Assembly: GCF_002556635.1 (NCBI RefSeq)
Contig: NZ_MWMO01000001.1
Location: 496,001 to 560,000, forward strand
Direction: 5' to 3'
DNA: 64,000 nucleotides
Source: Novosphingobium sp. PC22D
GTDB taxonomy: Bacteria > Pseudomonadota > Alphaproteobacteria > Sphingomonadales > Sphingomonadaceae
In this document: positions 24,160-33,334 of the stretch, piece by piece
Position numbering within the stretch: the stretch's first letter is position 1
Layout: each line of letters starts with the position of its first letter
Notes under the pieces: generated by a model
The model's input: the letters and a program-made list of their open reading frames with translations, nothing else
Databases searched by the model: none
What the model was told of the DNA's origin: nothing
Position numbers and translations under genes: made by a program

Positions 24160-25670
24160 ACGAGCGCGCCGCAGGCGCGGGCGGCGCCGGGCGCGACGAC
24201 ACCAGCCGCGACGACATCGCCGCGCTCGCCAAGGGCGGACGGACCAATTTCCTCGGCTTCTTCATCCGCCTCGCCGCGCGCATCCCGTTCCTGTTCATCG
24301 CCGGGCGCGCGCCGGGGTACGGGCCCGCCGCGCTGGGCGTCTTCGCTTCGGCGCTGGTGGTTATCGAGCTGACCGCGATGCTGTGCACGCTCGGCGAAAA
24401 GCGCGGCCTCGCGCAGCGCTTGTCGGAGACCGACGAGCGGCCCGCCAATGTCGTCGCCGACGGCATGCTCGTCGCGCTGCTCGCGTCGAGCGTGCTCGCG
24501 GCGATCTTCTGGTTCTTTCCGCAGCCGCTGTTCCCCGGGGGCCAGTTCACGCTCGCCGACCGGCTGATGGTCCTGGCGATCCCGCCGCTGGCACTGACCG
24601 AGATCTGGCTGGCCGCGCTCGCCTATCGCTTCGACATCGCCTCGACCGTGCGCGCGCGCGCGATCGTCGAGCCCTGGACGATCTCGATCGTCGCCGGGCT
24701 GATGGTGTTCATCGCGCCCGAATACGGGCTCGCGACCGCCTACATCACCTCGATCCTCGCCGCCGCGCTGACTGCCTTCGTGCCGTTCTTGCGCGCCTAT
24801 GGCCTGCCGCGCGGCTGGCGGCCCTCGCCCAAGGCGCTGGGCAAGTTCACCTTGCGCAGCCTGCCGATCGCGACCGCCGATGCGATCGAGTGGGGGACGC
24901 GGCGTATCGATATCCTCATCCTCGGCATTTTCGCCGAGCCGCGCGCGGTGGGCATCTACTACGTCGCGCAGCAGGTCGCGAGCCTGCCGCAAAAGCTCAA
25001 GACCAGCTTCGAGCCGATCCTCGGCCCCGTGATCACCCGCAAGCTCAAGGAGCGCGACCATGCCGCGATCGCGCGGCAGGTCTCGCAGGTGGGCTTCTGG
25101 ATCACGGCCGCGCAGGCGGGCATCGCGCTCGCGCTGGGCATCCCGGGCGAGGGCGTCATGGGCCTGATCGGGCCCGAGTTCGTCGCGGGTACGGGCGCGC
25201 TCGCCTTCCTGCTGATGGCCGAAGTCGCCGCCGCGACCGCCGTCGTCAGCGAAGCCGCGCTGATCTACATGGCGCGCGTGCGGAACCTCGTCGTCTCGGT
25301 CCTGACCATAGGACTCCAGGCGCTGCTTACCGTGGGAGGCATCCTGCTGATGCAGCGGCTGGGCTTCGACGAGCTGTTCCAGGCTTCGGCCGCGGCCGCC
25401 GCGCTGGTGCTCGCGCTCGGCTTCGCGTCGGTCGCCAAGTCGCGGATGCTCGCGCGCAGGCTGGGCGAGAGCGTCAACAACTGGCGCTGGGCGCTGGTCT
25501 GGGCCGCCGCGCCCGCGATCGTCGTGGGTTGGGCGGCGACCGAGTTCCTGCCCGAATGGGCCGAACTCGCCTTCGGTGTGCCCGCGATCCTCGCGCTATA
25601 CTTCGTGACGATCTGGAAACGCGGCTTCGATGAAGAAGATCGCGTGCTGTTTCAGAAGAAGATTGGTTGA
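24156..25670 (+). CDS. Polysaccharide/lipid-linked oligosaccharide flippase (MOP/Wzx-like)
   Basis: The 504-residue protein has about 12-14 hydrophobic helices spread along its length and the pattern of the MOP superfamily polysaccharide transporters. A charged N-terminus precedes TNFLGFFIRLAARIPFLFIAGRAPGYGP, and the central RRIDILILGIFAEPRAVGIYYVAQQVASLP resembles the RxDxxxLGxxxxxxxxGxYxxA motif of Wzx proteins. It would move lipid-linked sugars across the inner membrane for surface polysaccharide. The start is a TTG overlapping the gpsA stop; a later start is possible. No glycosyltransferase cluster adjoins it. Confidence 0.78.
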   Translation: MNERAAGAGGAGRDDTSRDDIAALAKGGRTNFLGFFIRLAARIPFLFIAGRAPGYGPAALGVFASALVVIELTAMLCTLGEKRGLAQRLSETDERPANVVADGMLVALLASSVLAAIFWFFPQPLFPGGQFTLADRLMVLAIPPLALTEIWLAALAYRFDIASTVRARAIVEPWTISIVAGLMVFIAPEYGLATAYITSILAAALTAFVPFLRAYGLPRGWRPSPKALGKFTLRSLPIATADAIEWGTRRIDILILGIFAEPRAVGIYYVAQQVASLPQKLKTSFEPILGPVITRKLKERDHAAIARQVSQVGFWITAAQAGIALALGIPGEGVMGLIGPEFVAGTGALAFLLMAEVAAATAVVSEAALIYMARVRNLVVSVLTIGLQALLTVGGILLMQRLGFDELFQASAAAAALVLALGFASVAKSRMLARRLGESVNNWRWALVWAAAPAIVVGWAATEFLPEWAELAFGVPAILALYFVTIWKRGFDEEDRVLFQKKIG

Positions 25671-25787
25671 TCGCCCCAGTAATAGACAGCTAGGTCAGCA
25701 TTCCGTCGCAATTTCAGCGCGTTCAGTCGCGGTTCACGCCTCCTCCCGCCTCCTGATGACCGGGTAGAATCGGCAAGGAGGGATGTC

Positions 25788-27587
25788 ATGCGTCGCTTTG
25801 ATGACAAGCTCGTATCCACGTTACTTACGCTTACCGCCTCGGGCAGCCTCGTATTAGTTGCGGGCTGCGCCGCGACGAGCGACGAAAGTCTTTCCAGCCA
25901 GCCCCCTCGCGAGAAGGTCGCGAAGGCGGACGCATCGGGCGAGATCATTGCGACCGCTGGCCGGGTCACGGGCAAGGCGGCGGACGGCGTGGCTCCACCA
26001 CCACCGCCACCGCCACCACCTCCGCCGCCGACCTCCCCGCAATTTGCCGGAGCAAAGGCCGTCAACACGCCGCCCTCTATAGCCGTGCGGACTACAACCC
26101 CTCCGCCGCAGCCGGTTGCTCCGGCCGCGCAGGCCGAGGCGCAGCCGCAGAGCCGCTACATGGTGCCGCCCGTCATGGTCGCGACCGATCCGGGCCGCGA
26201 GCGGTACGAGGGCAAGGAGATCAATCCGGTCCATCTTGCCCGCGCCGAGCCGGTCTCGACCTTCTCGGTCGATGTCGACACCGGCGCCTATGCCAACACG
26301 CGCCGGTTCCTCACCCAGGGCCAGCTCCCGCCGCAAGACGCGGTGCGCACCGAGGAGCTGATCAACTACTTCCGCTATGACTATGCCCGGCCCGCCGACC
26401 GCGCGGTGCCTTTCACCGTGACCACGGACGTCGCGGCGACGCCGTGGAACGCCGAGACGCGTCTGCTGCGCATCGGCCTGCGCGGCTATGACCTGCCGCG
26501 CGCCTCGCGTCCGCCCGCCAATCTGGTGTTCCTGCTCGATGTCTCGGGCTCGATGGCGAGCCAGGACAAGCTGCCGCTGCTCAAGACCGCGCTCTCGGGC
26601 CTCGCGGGCGAACTGGGCCCGAAGGACACGGTCTCGATCGTGGTCTACGCCGGCGCGGCGGGCATGGTGCTCGAGCCGACCAACGACAAGGCCAAGATCC
26701 GCGCCGCGCTCGACCGGCTGCGGGCGGGCGGTTCGACCGCCGGGGCGGCGGGGCTGCAACTCGCCTACAACATCGCGCGCGACAACTTCATCGAGGGCGG
26801 CGTCAACCGCATTCTGATCGGCACCGACGGCGACTTCAACGTCGGCGTCTCGAACACCAAGGCGCTGATCGAGATGATCGAGCGCGAACGCGAGAACGGC
26901 ATCACGCTGACCACGCTCGGCTTCGGCACGGGCAACTACAACGAAGCGATGATGGAGCAGATCGCCGACCACGGGAACGGCAACTACGCCTACATCGACA
27001 GCGCGCTCGAAGCGAAGAAGGTGCTCGGCGAGCAGATGAGCTCGACGCTGTTCACCATCGCCAAGGACGTGAAGATCCAGGTCGAGTTCAACCCCGCGCA
27101 AGTCAGCCAGTACCGGCTGCTCGGCTACGAGAACCGGGCGCTGCGCGAGGAGGACTTCGACAACGACCTCGTCGATGCGGGCGATATCGGCGCGGGCCAT
27201 CAGGTCACCGCGATCTACGAGATCGTGCCGGCGGGCGCCAAGGGCTGGATCGCCCCGCGCCGGTACGAGGACGACATGCCTGCCGCAGCCCGGGGCTCGA
27301 GCGAACTCGCCTTCGTCAAGCTGCGCTACAAGATGCCCGACGGCAAGACCTCGAAGCTGATCGAGAAACCGGTTCCCGCCTCGCTGCTCGCCAATGCCGG
27401 AAGGCCGCGCGGCGATTTCGCCTTCGCCGCTGCCGTCGCCGCCTTCGCCCAGTCGCTGCGCGGCGACGAGATGATGCACGGCTTCGGGACCGACGGCATC
27501 GTCGCGCTGGCGGGCGATCAGTCCGATTTCTGGCGGCAGGAGTTCATCCGCCTGGTCGGCGTCGCCGACTCGCTCGAGGGCGGCTGA
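25788..27587 (+). CDS. YfbK-like von Willebrand factor A lipoprotein
   Basis: The 599-residue product has a lipoprotein signal (SGSLVLVAGC, Cys about residue 27), a long proline run near residue 70, and a YfbK N-terminal domain (VSTFSVDVDTGAYANTRRFL, residue 160). A VWA domain with the metal-site motif LDVSGSM (about residue 245), T and D in later loops (GTDGDFNVG), and a YfbK-type C-terminal domain complete it. VWA domains bind proteins in a metal-dependent way; the role of YfbK in the envelope is not established. GGAGG precedes the ATG. The domain order and length fit the family. Confidence 0.85.
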   Translation: MRRFDDKLVSTLLTLTASGSLVLVAGCAATSDESLSSQPPREKVAKADASGEIIATAGRVTGKAADGVAPPPPPPPPPPPPTSPQFAGAKAVNTPPSIAVRTTTPPPQPVAPAAQAEAQPQSRYMVPPVMVATDPGRERYEGKEINPVHLARAEPVSTFSVDVDTGAYANTRRFLTQGQLPPQDAVRTEELINYFRYDYARPADRAVPFTVTTDVAATPWNAETRLLRIGLRGYDLPRASRPPANLVFLLDVSGSMASQDKLPLLKTALSGLAGELGPKDTVSIVVYAGAAGMVLEPTNDKAKIRAALDRLRAGGSTAGAAGLQLAYNIARDNFIEGGVNRILIGTDGDFNVGVSNTKALIEMIERERENGITLTTLGFGTGNYNEAMMEQIADHGNGNYAYIDSALEAKKVLGEQMSSTLFTIAKDVKIQVEFNPAQVSQYRLLGYENRALREEDFDNDLVDAGDIGAGHQVTAIYEIVPAGAKGWIAPRRYEDDMPAAARGSSELAFVKLRYKMPDGKTSKLIEKPVPASLLANAGRPRGDFAFAAAVAAFAQSLRGDEMMHGFGTDGIVALAGDQSDFWRQEFIRLVGVADSLEGG

Positions 27588-27646
27588 GGCGCGAAAGGCG
27601 CGCTGGGGCATTGTGACGCGCCTCCCGGGCGGGTATCGCTCGGGAT

Positions 27647-28378
27647 GTGAACCCTAAGCGCGCTGCCATCGCCCTTGCCGGAGCCATCGCCAGCGTGGCG
27701 CTTGCCATCTATGGCGAGCGCCACGCGGGGCGCGATTTCGTCGAGGACCTGAAGGCCAAGGCCGCGACCGCGCGCGACGCGGCGGGCGGCAAGGGCGTGA
27801 CGCTCCGGTTCGAGAACGAATTCGGCTGGCGCACCCGCCATCCGCAGCTCATCGGCGGCGACAAGCTCGATGCCGACACCCGGCGCAAGGTCGCCGCCTC
27901 GGTCGCCGCGATCCCCGGCATCGGCGGCATAACCTGGCGCGGCCCCAAGGGCGCCCGGGCCGAGGAAGACGCGACGCTGCATTGCCAGGAAGAAGTCGAG
28001 GGCATTCTCGCGACGCGCACGATCCGCTTTTCCGAGGCCAGCGCGCGGATCGATCCGGCCAGCGAGAAGCTGCTCGACGAGGTGGCCTACGCGCTTCGCC
28101 CCTGCGTCGGCAGCATCATCGCCATCACCGGCCACACCGACGGCAACGGCAACCCCGAGGCCAATGTCGCGCTCTCGCTCGCGCGCGCCGACGCGGTGCG
28201 CTACGAGCTGATCGGGCGCGGCATCCCGGCGGACGGGCTGCGCTCGACCGGCGTGGGATCGGCCAAGCCCGTTCCGGGCCTCGATCCGAAGGACCCGGCG
28301 AACCGCCGCATCGAGTTCTCGGTGATCCTGAGCGCGCCGGTGAACCCGACTCCCATCGACACCCCGGGGCCGGGATGA
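27647..28378 (+). CDS. OmpA-family peptidoglycan-binding protein
   Basis: The 243-residue protein starts at a GTG and has an N-terminal hydrophobic segment (AIALAGAIASVALAIYG) that may be a membrane anchor. A middle region follows (FENEFGWRTRHPQLIG, likely BON-like). The C-terminal OmpA domain shows IRFSEASARIDPASEKLLDEVA, GHTDGNGNPEANVALSLARADAVRYEL and NRRIEFSV, the residues that bind the diaminopimelate stem. It would tether the envelope to peptidoglycan. It heads a small group with the two membrane proteins that follow. Confidence 0.83.
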   Translation: MNPKRAAIALAGAIASVALAIYGERHAGRDFVEDLKAKAATARDAAGGKGVTLRFENEFGWRTRHPQLIGGDKLDADTRRKVAASVAAIPGIGGITWRGPKGARAEEDATLHCQEEVEGILATRTIRFSEASARIDPASEKLLDEVAYALRPCVGSIIAITGHTDGNGNPEANVALSLARADAVRYELIGRGIPADGLRSTGVGSAKPVPGLDPKDPANRRIEFSVILSAPVNPTPIDTPGPG

Positions 28379-28411
28379 CTATGCATGTCGGCATGAAGGA
28401 AGGACCGGGCC

Positions 28412-28504
28412 GTGCCGCTTTGGCTTGAGATGTCGGTGACCGCGCTGCTCGCCTACGGGCTGGGGCTCGCGGCGGGCTGGCTCGTGTTCAATCGCATGAG
28501 GTGA
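28412..28504 (+). CDS. Small single-helix membrane protein (30 residues)
   Basis: A GTG start preceded by AAGGA nine bases upstream opens a 30-codon frame whose product is one hydrophobic helix (VTALLAYGLGLAAGWLVF) ending NRMR. The stop lies four bases before the start of the HhH membrane protein gene, so the two are probably translated together. It is too short for standard gene callers. Function unknown; the Gly-rich helix could pair with the helix of the next protein. Confidence 0.55.
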   Translation: MPLWLEMSVTALLAYGLGLAAGWLVFNRMR

Positions 28505-28508
28505 TCAC

Positions 28509-29132
28509 TTGGTAGAAATGATCGAGGCCAACTGGCTGATTTTCATCGCGGCGCTGATCATCGGGATCATCGTCGCGTGGTGGCTTTTCGGGCGCGGCTC
28601 GAAAGGCACGGTGCGCGAGCGGCGGCCCGACGTGCTCGACGAGGGGGCGGCGCCCGCACGGCGCAACCAGGCGCTGATCGACGCGCCGCCTGCCGCATCG
28701 CTCTCGCCGCCGCCTGCCGCCGGGACCATGGCGGGGATCGGCGAAGTGGTGACCGCCGCCGCGCAGGAGGAGGTCGAGGCTTCCGAAAGGCGGGCGTCGC
28801 CCCCGCCATCCGCGCCGGAAAGTGCCGCGCCGCCGCCCTCGGAGCCCGCGCCTGACCCGACACCGGCGCCCGCGCCGCCTGCGCCTGCCGGGTCGAGCGA
28901 CGACTTGCGCAAGATCAAGGGCGTCGGGCCGAAGCTCGCGGCATTGCTGCAATCGATCGGCGTCACCAGCTATGCCCAGATTGCGGGCTGGAGCGATGCG
29001 GATCTCGATGCGCTCGACGCGCAGCTCGGATCGTTCGCGGGCCGCCCCCGGCGCGACAACTGGATCGAGCAGGCGAAGCTGCTGTCGAGCGGCGATACCG
29101 CAGCCTACGAAGCCAAGTTCGGCAAGCTGTGA
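28509..29132 (+). CDS. Membrane-anchored helix-hairpin-helix protein (COG3743-like)
   Basis: The 207-residue product has an N-terminal membrane helix (WLIFIAALIIGIIVAWWLFG), a long Pro/Ala/Glu-rich disordered linker (residues 35-130), and a C-terminal helix-hairpin-helix domain (LRKIKGVGPKLAALLQSIGVTSYAQIAGW). It is the type annotated as predicted flap-endonuclease-like 5' nuclease, though no nuclease residues are visible. HhH units bind DNA backbone or protein. The TTG at 28509 has AGGTG five bases upstream; ATG 28518 is the alternative. It overlaps the next gene by 4 bp. Confidence 0.72.
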   Translation: MVEMIEANWLIFIAALIIGIIVAWWLFGRGSKGTVRERRPDVLDEGAAPARRNQALIDAPPAASLSPPPAAGTMAGIGEVVTAAAQEEVEASERRASPPPSAPESAAPPPSEPAPDPTPAPAPPAPAGSSDDLRKIKGVGPKLAALLQSIGVTSYAQIAGWSDADLDALDAQLGSFAGRPRRDNWIEQAKLLSSGDTAAYEAKFGKL

Positions 29133-30886
29133 GGGCTCTGCTCGCGGCGGCGCTCGTTCTGGCGGCGGCCTTGCCGGCGCAGCCGGTCGCCGCGCGCGAA
29201 GCCCGGGCCTCGCGTGCCGACGCACGGTTGCGCGCGCTCTACGACGGCTACTGGCAGTGGCAGCTCGAGACCTTCCACCGGATCGAGACCGCGCGCGGCG
29301 AAGTGCAGCCGGGCGACGCGCTGCCCTCGGTCGCGCCCGCCGCGCAGGCCGAGCGGCTGGCCTATTACGAGGCGCTGCTGGCCAGGCTCGACGCGATCGA
29401 TGTTGGCGCCCTGAGCGCGCCCGAACAGGCCAACGCTGCGGTGCTGCGCGCCGACCTTGCCGAAAGGATCGGCGACGCGCGCTTTCGCGAATGGGAAATG
29501 CCGTTCGATTCCGATTCGAGTTTCTGGAGCTATCTCGATGCGCGGCGCGGCTTCGAGACCGTCGAGGAATACGACCGCTATCTTGCGCGGATCCGCCAGG
29601 TGCCGCGCTATTTCGACGAACAGATCGCCAACGCCCGCGCCGGGCTGGAGCGCGGCTTTTCGGTGCCGCGCGTGACGCTGGCGGGGCGCGATGCCTCGGT
29701 CGAGCCATACACTAGGGTCGAGGGCAATCCGTTCGGGGTGGCGTTCGAACAGATTCCCGAGCGCTTCCCCGAGACGGAGCGCGCGCGGCTGCGGCGCGAG
29801 GGCCGCGCCGCGATCGCGGCGCAGGTCGTGCCCGCCTACGCGAAGCTGCTGGCCTTCCTGCGCGAGGACTACCTGCCGAACACGCGCGAGACGCTCGCCG
29901 CCGAGGCGGTGCCCGATGGCGCCGCGTGGTATGCGCAGAACATCCGTCAGTACACCACGCTCGATCTCGGCGCCGAGGAGATCCATAAGATCGGCCTCGC
30001 CGAAGTCGCGCGGATCGAGGGCGAGATGCGCGTGGTGATGGCCGAAGTCGGCTTCACCGGCACGATCGCGCAGTTCAACGCCAGTCTGAAGAGCGATCCG
30101 CGCTTCGTCGCGCGCACGCCCGACGAGCTGATGGGCGTTTCCGCCTATGTCGCCAAGCGGGTCGACGGGCGGCTGGAAGACATGTTCGGCTTCCTGCCAA
30201 GGAAGCCCTTCACCATCCGCCCGGTGCCCGACGCGATCGCGCCGTTCTACACCGCCGGGCGCGGCGGCGAGGGGGCGTGCCAGATGAACACGCACGACCT
30301 GCCTTCGCGGCCCTTGTACAACATCCCCGCGCTGACGCTGCACGAATGCACGCCGGGCCACTCGTTCCAGTTCTCGTTCCAGTCCGAGCAGGCGCAGGTT
30401 CCCGACTTTCGCCGCAACATCTACTTTTCCGGCATGGGCGAGGGCTGGGGGCTCTATTGCGAGTTCCTCGGCGAGGAGATGGGCATCTACCGCACGCCCT
30501 ACGAGCGCTTCGGGCGCCTCTCCTACGAGATGTGGCGCGCGGTGCGGCTGGTGATCGACACCGGCATCCACCACTACGGCTGGAGCCGCGAGAAGGCGGT
30601 GCGCTATCTCGCCGACCGCACCGCGCTGTCCGACCACGAAGTCGGCACCGAGGTCGACCGCTACATCTCATGGCCGGGGCAGGCGCTCGCCTACAAGCTG
30701 GGCGAGATGACCATCCGCCGCATGCGCGCCAAGGCGGAAGCGGCGCTGGGCGAGCGGTTCGACATCCGCAAGTTCCACGATGTCGTGCTCGCGCTCGGCT
30801 CGGTGCCGCTGCCCCTGCTCGAAGCCCGCATCGACCGCTTCATCGCCGAGGGTGGCAAGGGTCTGGACGGCGTCGTCTACGACTGA
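29129..30886 (+). CDS. DUF885 family zinc metallopeptidase-like protein, secreted
   Basis: The 585-residue protein has a cleavable signal peptide (LLAAALVLAAALPAQPVAA) and the DUF885 zinc motif HECTPGH (about residue 410) with downstream EGWGLYCE (about 450) providing a further ligand, the arrangement seen in this carboxypeptidase-like family. GTG start overlapping the previous stop. Substrate unknown; a periplasmic peptidase is likely. The last 10 bases overlap the end of the convergent pentapeptide-repeat gene, so transcripts of the two would be antisense at their ends. Confidence 0.83.
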   Translation: MRALLAAALVLAAALPAQPVAAREARASRADARLRALYDGYWQWQLETFHRIETARGEVQPGDALPSVAPAAQAERLAYYEALLARLDAIDVGALSAPEQANAAVLRADLAERIGDARFREWEMPFDSDSSFWSYLDARRGFETVEEYDRYLARIRQVPRYFDEQIANARAGLERGFSVPRVTLAGRDASVEPYTRVEGNPFGVAFEQIPERFPETERARLRREGRAAIAAQVVPAYAKLLAFLREDYLPNTRETLAAEAVPDGAAWYAQNIRQYTTLDLGAEEIHKIGLAEVARIEGEMRVVMAEVGFTGTIAQFNASLKSDPRFVARTPDELMGVSAYVAKRVDGRLEDMFGFLPRKPFTIRPVPDAIAPFYTAGRGGEGACQMNTHDLPSRPLYNIPALTLHECTPGHSFQFSFQSEQAQVPDFRRNIYFSGMGEGWGLYCEFLGEEMGIYRTPYERFGRLSYEMWRAVRLVIDTGIHHYGWSREKAVRYLADRTALSDHEVGTEVDRYISWPGQALAYKLGEMTIRRMRAKAEAALGERFDIRKFHDVVLALGSVPLPLLEARIDRFIAEGGKGLDGVVYD

Positions 30887-32274
30887 CCGCCCCCGGAATC
30901 GGGACCGTCAACCTGGTACGCGCCGCGGTCGCGAAGCCGCTGCCGTGCGGCTTCGCGCTCCGCTTCCGGCAGGTCTGGCCAGTCGTCTTGCAGAAGGGTG
31001 CATTTGTCGACTTGCGCCCCACTCAGGTTCGCGCCTTCGAGGTACGCCCCGCGCAGGTTCGCGCCTTCGAGATGCGCCCGGCGCAGGTCCGCGCCTTCGA
31101 GATGCGCCCAGCTCAGGTCCGCGCCTTCGAGATGCGCCCAACTCAGGTCCGCGCCTTCGAAACGCGCCCCGATCAGGTCCGCGCCTTCGAGACGCGCCTC
31201 GCTCAGGTCCGCGCCTTCGAGATGCGCCCAGCTCAGGTCCGCGCTTTCGAGACGCGCTCCGAACAGGTCCGCGCCTTCGAGATGCGCCCAGCTCAGGTCC
31301 GCGCCTTCGAGACGCGCTCCGATCAGGTCCGCGCCTTCGAGACGCGCCCAGCTCAGGTCCGCGCCAGTGAGTGCGCTGCCCGAAAGTTGCAGGCGTGCCA
31401 GCAACGCGAAGCTGGCGTTTTTGTTGCCGGCCGCGACCACGACGCCGTCAAACCGGCGTCCGTTGAGCGGAAAATCGCGGCAGAAGACATGGCGCGCCTC
31501 GTCGCGCAGGATGCCCGCGCGTTCGCGGTCGGGCGGTGTCCATTCCTGTCTGGCTGACGCGATGGCCTCCCTTGTGAGGCCTCCATACCCGCGCAGCTTG
31601 ACCGGATCGAGATCGGGATTGGCTTTGCGCCAGCGTTCGACCGCTTCCTTGAGCCCGGCCCGTTCCATTGCGGCGGCGTGGCCGGCCAGCAGCAGCTCCA
31701 ACGCCGGGCGGCGGAAGGCCTCGCCGTATTCGCCCTTCAGGTAGCCGCGCAACTGGTGCAGCGCGGCGATCTGCAATTGCTCGCGCGCTTCCCCGGCGAG
31801 CTTGTCCTTGTCCATCGCGCCGGCGGCGCGAAGCTGGATCTCCTGGAATTCCTTGAGGTTCACGTCCTTGCGCTGGTTTTCCAGCGTGCGGCGCGCGTTG
31901 ATGTCGCGAAACAGCCACAGGACGTAGGCGGCGGGCACGCCGGTCAGGATCAGCAGCGGCTGGCCGATCGATCGCCAGGTGGGCTCCGCCGTGGTCTGCG
32001 TCAGGAATTGCCAGATCTGATGCGCCGCGCCCCTTTCTCCGCCCGAAAACAGGTCGAGCGCGAGAAGCGTCAGGATCGGGAGCGCCGCGCCGACCAGAAG
32101 CACGGCGATCGGGCGCACGAGGTGGGGCAGCACCGCCTTGCGCCATTGCTTGTGCCGCCACCCCTGCCTGAAATAGAGCCAGTTGACCCGGCGGTTGATC
32201 CTGAAGCGAAAGCGCCGCTCGTTCTGCGGACCGAAGAAATCGTTCCACAACCAGTTGCCGAACCGTCCCACCAT
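30877..32274 (-). CDS. Membrane pentapeptide-repeat protein
   Basis: The 465-residue protein has two membrane helices in the N-terminal half (IAVLLVGAALPILTLLALDL near residue 60, LLILTGVPAAYVLWLF near 110). A cytoplasmic helical region follows, and the C-terminal third has about 25 pentapeptide repeats of the A(D/N)Lxx type (ADLSW-AHLEG units), ending near residue 430. Pentapeptide repeats form a right-handed quadrilateral helix. Fluoroquinolone-type gyrase protection is known for soluble members only, so no such role is assumed. The repeats are almost identical at DNA level, suggesting recent expansion. Confidence 0.82.
   Translation of the reverse strand: MVGRFGNWLWNDFFGPQNERRFRFRINRRVNWLYFRQGWRHKQWRKAVLPHLVRPIAVLLVGAALPILTLLALDLFSGGERGAAHQIWQFLTQTTAEPTWRSIGQPLLILTGVPAAYVLWLFRDINARRTLENQRKDVNLKEFQEIQLRAAGAMDKDKLAGEAREQLQIAALHQLRGYLKGEYGEAFRRPALELLLAGHAAAMERAGLKEAVERWRKANPDLDPVKLRGYGGLTREAIASARQEWTPPDRERAGILRDEARHVFCRDFPLNGRRFDGVVVAAGNKNASFALLARLQLSGSALTGADLSWARLEGADLIGARLEGADLSWAHLEGADLFGARLESADLSWAHLEGADLSEARLEGADLIGARFEGADLSWAHLEGADLSWAHLEGADLRRAHLEGANLRGAYLEGANLSGAQVDKCTLLQDDWPDLPEAEREAARQRLRDRGAYQVDGPDSGGGQS
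31026..31369. repeat. Tandem 30-bp repeats in the pentapeptide-repeat gene
   Basis: About eleven copies with unit CAGGTCCGCGCCTTCGAGAT plus ten bases, each coding for two pentapeptides. Copies differ at only a few positions, mainly the bases coding residues 7-9 of the unit. Such identity favours unequal crossing-over and repeat-number variation between strains. Confidence 0.85.
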
Positions 32275-32399
32275 GGCCTGTTCTTGGCATTATTGGCCCG
32301 GTACGCCAAGTATTGCCGTTCCCGTCCGCCGAGTTTTTTCGCGGCGCGTCTTACGCGGCCTTGGGTTCTGCGACCGGCTTGGGCGCGTCTGCGCGCGGC

Positions 32400-32960
32400 T
32401 CAGGCGCGGCAGCTTTCGACGACGGTGCGGAATTGATCGCTGGGGGGCAGGCTGATCGTCGGCGCGCCGGGGACCTGGATCATGATCGGGCTCTCGGCCC
32501 TGGCGAGCGCGCCCGCGAAGGCGTTGACCGCGGGCAGGCGTCCGGTGACCATCGGGATCGGGTCTTCCTGCGCCATGGCGCTGACCCGCTCGCTGTCCCC
32601 GTCGAACACGATGGTCAGCGGCACCGGCCCCTCGGGCACCGAGACGCTGCGCGAGAACACCAGATCGCCCGCCTCGCAGCGCACGGAGAAGGCGGCTTCG
32701 GTCTCCGGTTCGCCGTAGAGCGCCATGCGGTTGCCCGCCTCGCGCTTGCTCGTCCAGTTTCCGTCGATCCGCGCGAGCACGGGCGCGACCTCGCCTTCGC
32801 CCGCCACCGCCGGGGCGCTCGCCAGCGGCATCGGCTCGGCCTCGGTCGCGGGCCCGGCGACGCCGTTGTCCATCGGCTCGCCCTCGGCCGGAACCGGCTC
32901 GGAGTCCGCGCAGGCGGTGAGCACCGAAAGACCGGCAAGGATGATCGTTGCGTGCTTCAT
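32400..32960 (-). CDS. Lipoprotein, function unknown
   Basis: The 186-residue product has a lipoprotein signal MKHATIILAGLSVLTAC followed by an acidic Ala/Pro/Glu-rich linker to about residue 60. A small folded domain (residues 65-186) contains IDGNWTSKREAGNRMALYGE, a cysteine in FSVRCEAGDLVFSR, and a second cysteine near the end (VVESCRA), which could form a disulfide. GGAGG-like sequence lies before the ATG. Flanked by the pentapeptide gene and higA with no overlap. No named family recognised. Confidence 0.72.
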   Translation of the reverse strand: MKHATIILAGLSVLTACADSEPVPAEGEPMDNGVAGPATEAEPMPLASAPAVAGEGEVAPVLARIDGNWTSKREAGNRMALYGEPETEAAFSVRCEAGDLVFSRSVSVPEGPVPLTIVFDGDSERVSAMAQEDPIPMVTGRLPAVNAFAGALARAESPIMIQVPGAPTISLPPSDQFRTVVESCRA

Positions 32961-33013
32961 GAGAAACCTCCCGTTTCCCTAGGCAACGGAAGCACCCGCC
33001 CGGTTGTTCCGCC

Positions 33014-33334
33014 TCAGGCGGCGCGCGGCACGATCCGGTCGAGTTCCTCGCCGTGCGCGCGGCGCTCTTCCTCAAGATCGAAGTCGATCTGAAGGCCGAG
33101 GAAGAAGCCTTCGCTCATGCCGAAATAGCGCGCGAGGCGCAGGTCCGTGGCGGCGTCGACCGGAGCCGTCTCGGCCAGAAGTGCTTCGAGCTGCGCGACG
33201 CCGAGGCCGCTGCCCTCTGCGACTTCGCCCACGGGTATCTCGCTGCCGATCAGGAAATCCTCGCGCAGGATCGAGCCCGGATGGACGTTGTCCAGCAGCT
33301 CGTCATCCCTTGTGATAGTCCTCGATCCGGACAT
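33014..33334 (-). CDS. higA: HigA-type antitoxin
   Basis: The 106-residue protein has the HigA/VapI-type XRE helix-turn-helix (VHPGSILREDFLIGSEIPVGEVAEGSGLG then LARYFGMSEGFFLGLQIDFDLEEER). HigA neutralises the HigB toxin and represses the operon. The ATG at 33334 lies inside the 3' end of higB (32-bp overlap), with GGAG nine bases upstream. Toxin-first order is typical of higBA. One oddity: the recognition-helix region is partly unlike canonical HigA (VAEGSGLGVAQLEALL), but the C-terminal motif is clear. Confidence 0.88.
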   Translation of the reverse strand: MSGSRTITRDDELLDNVHPGSILREDFLIGSEIPVGEVAEGSGLGVAQLEALLAETAPVDAATDLRLARYFGMSEGFFLGLQIDFDLEEERRAHGEELDRIVPRAA

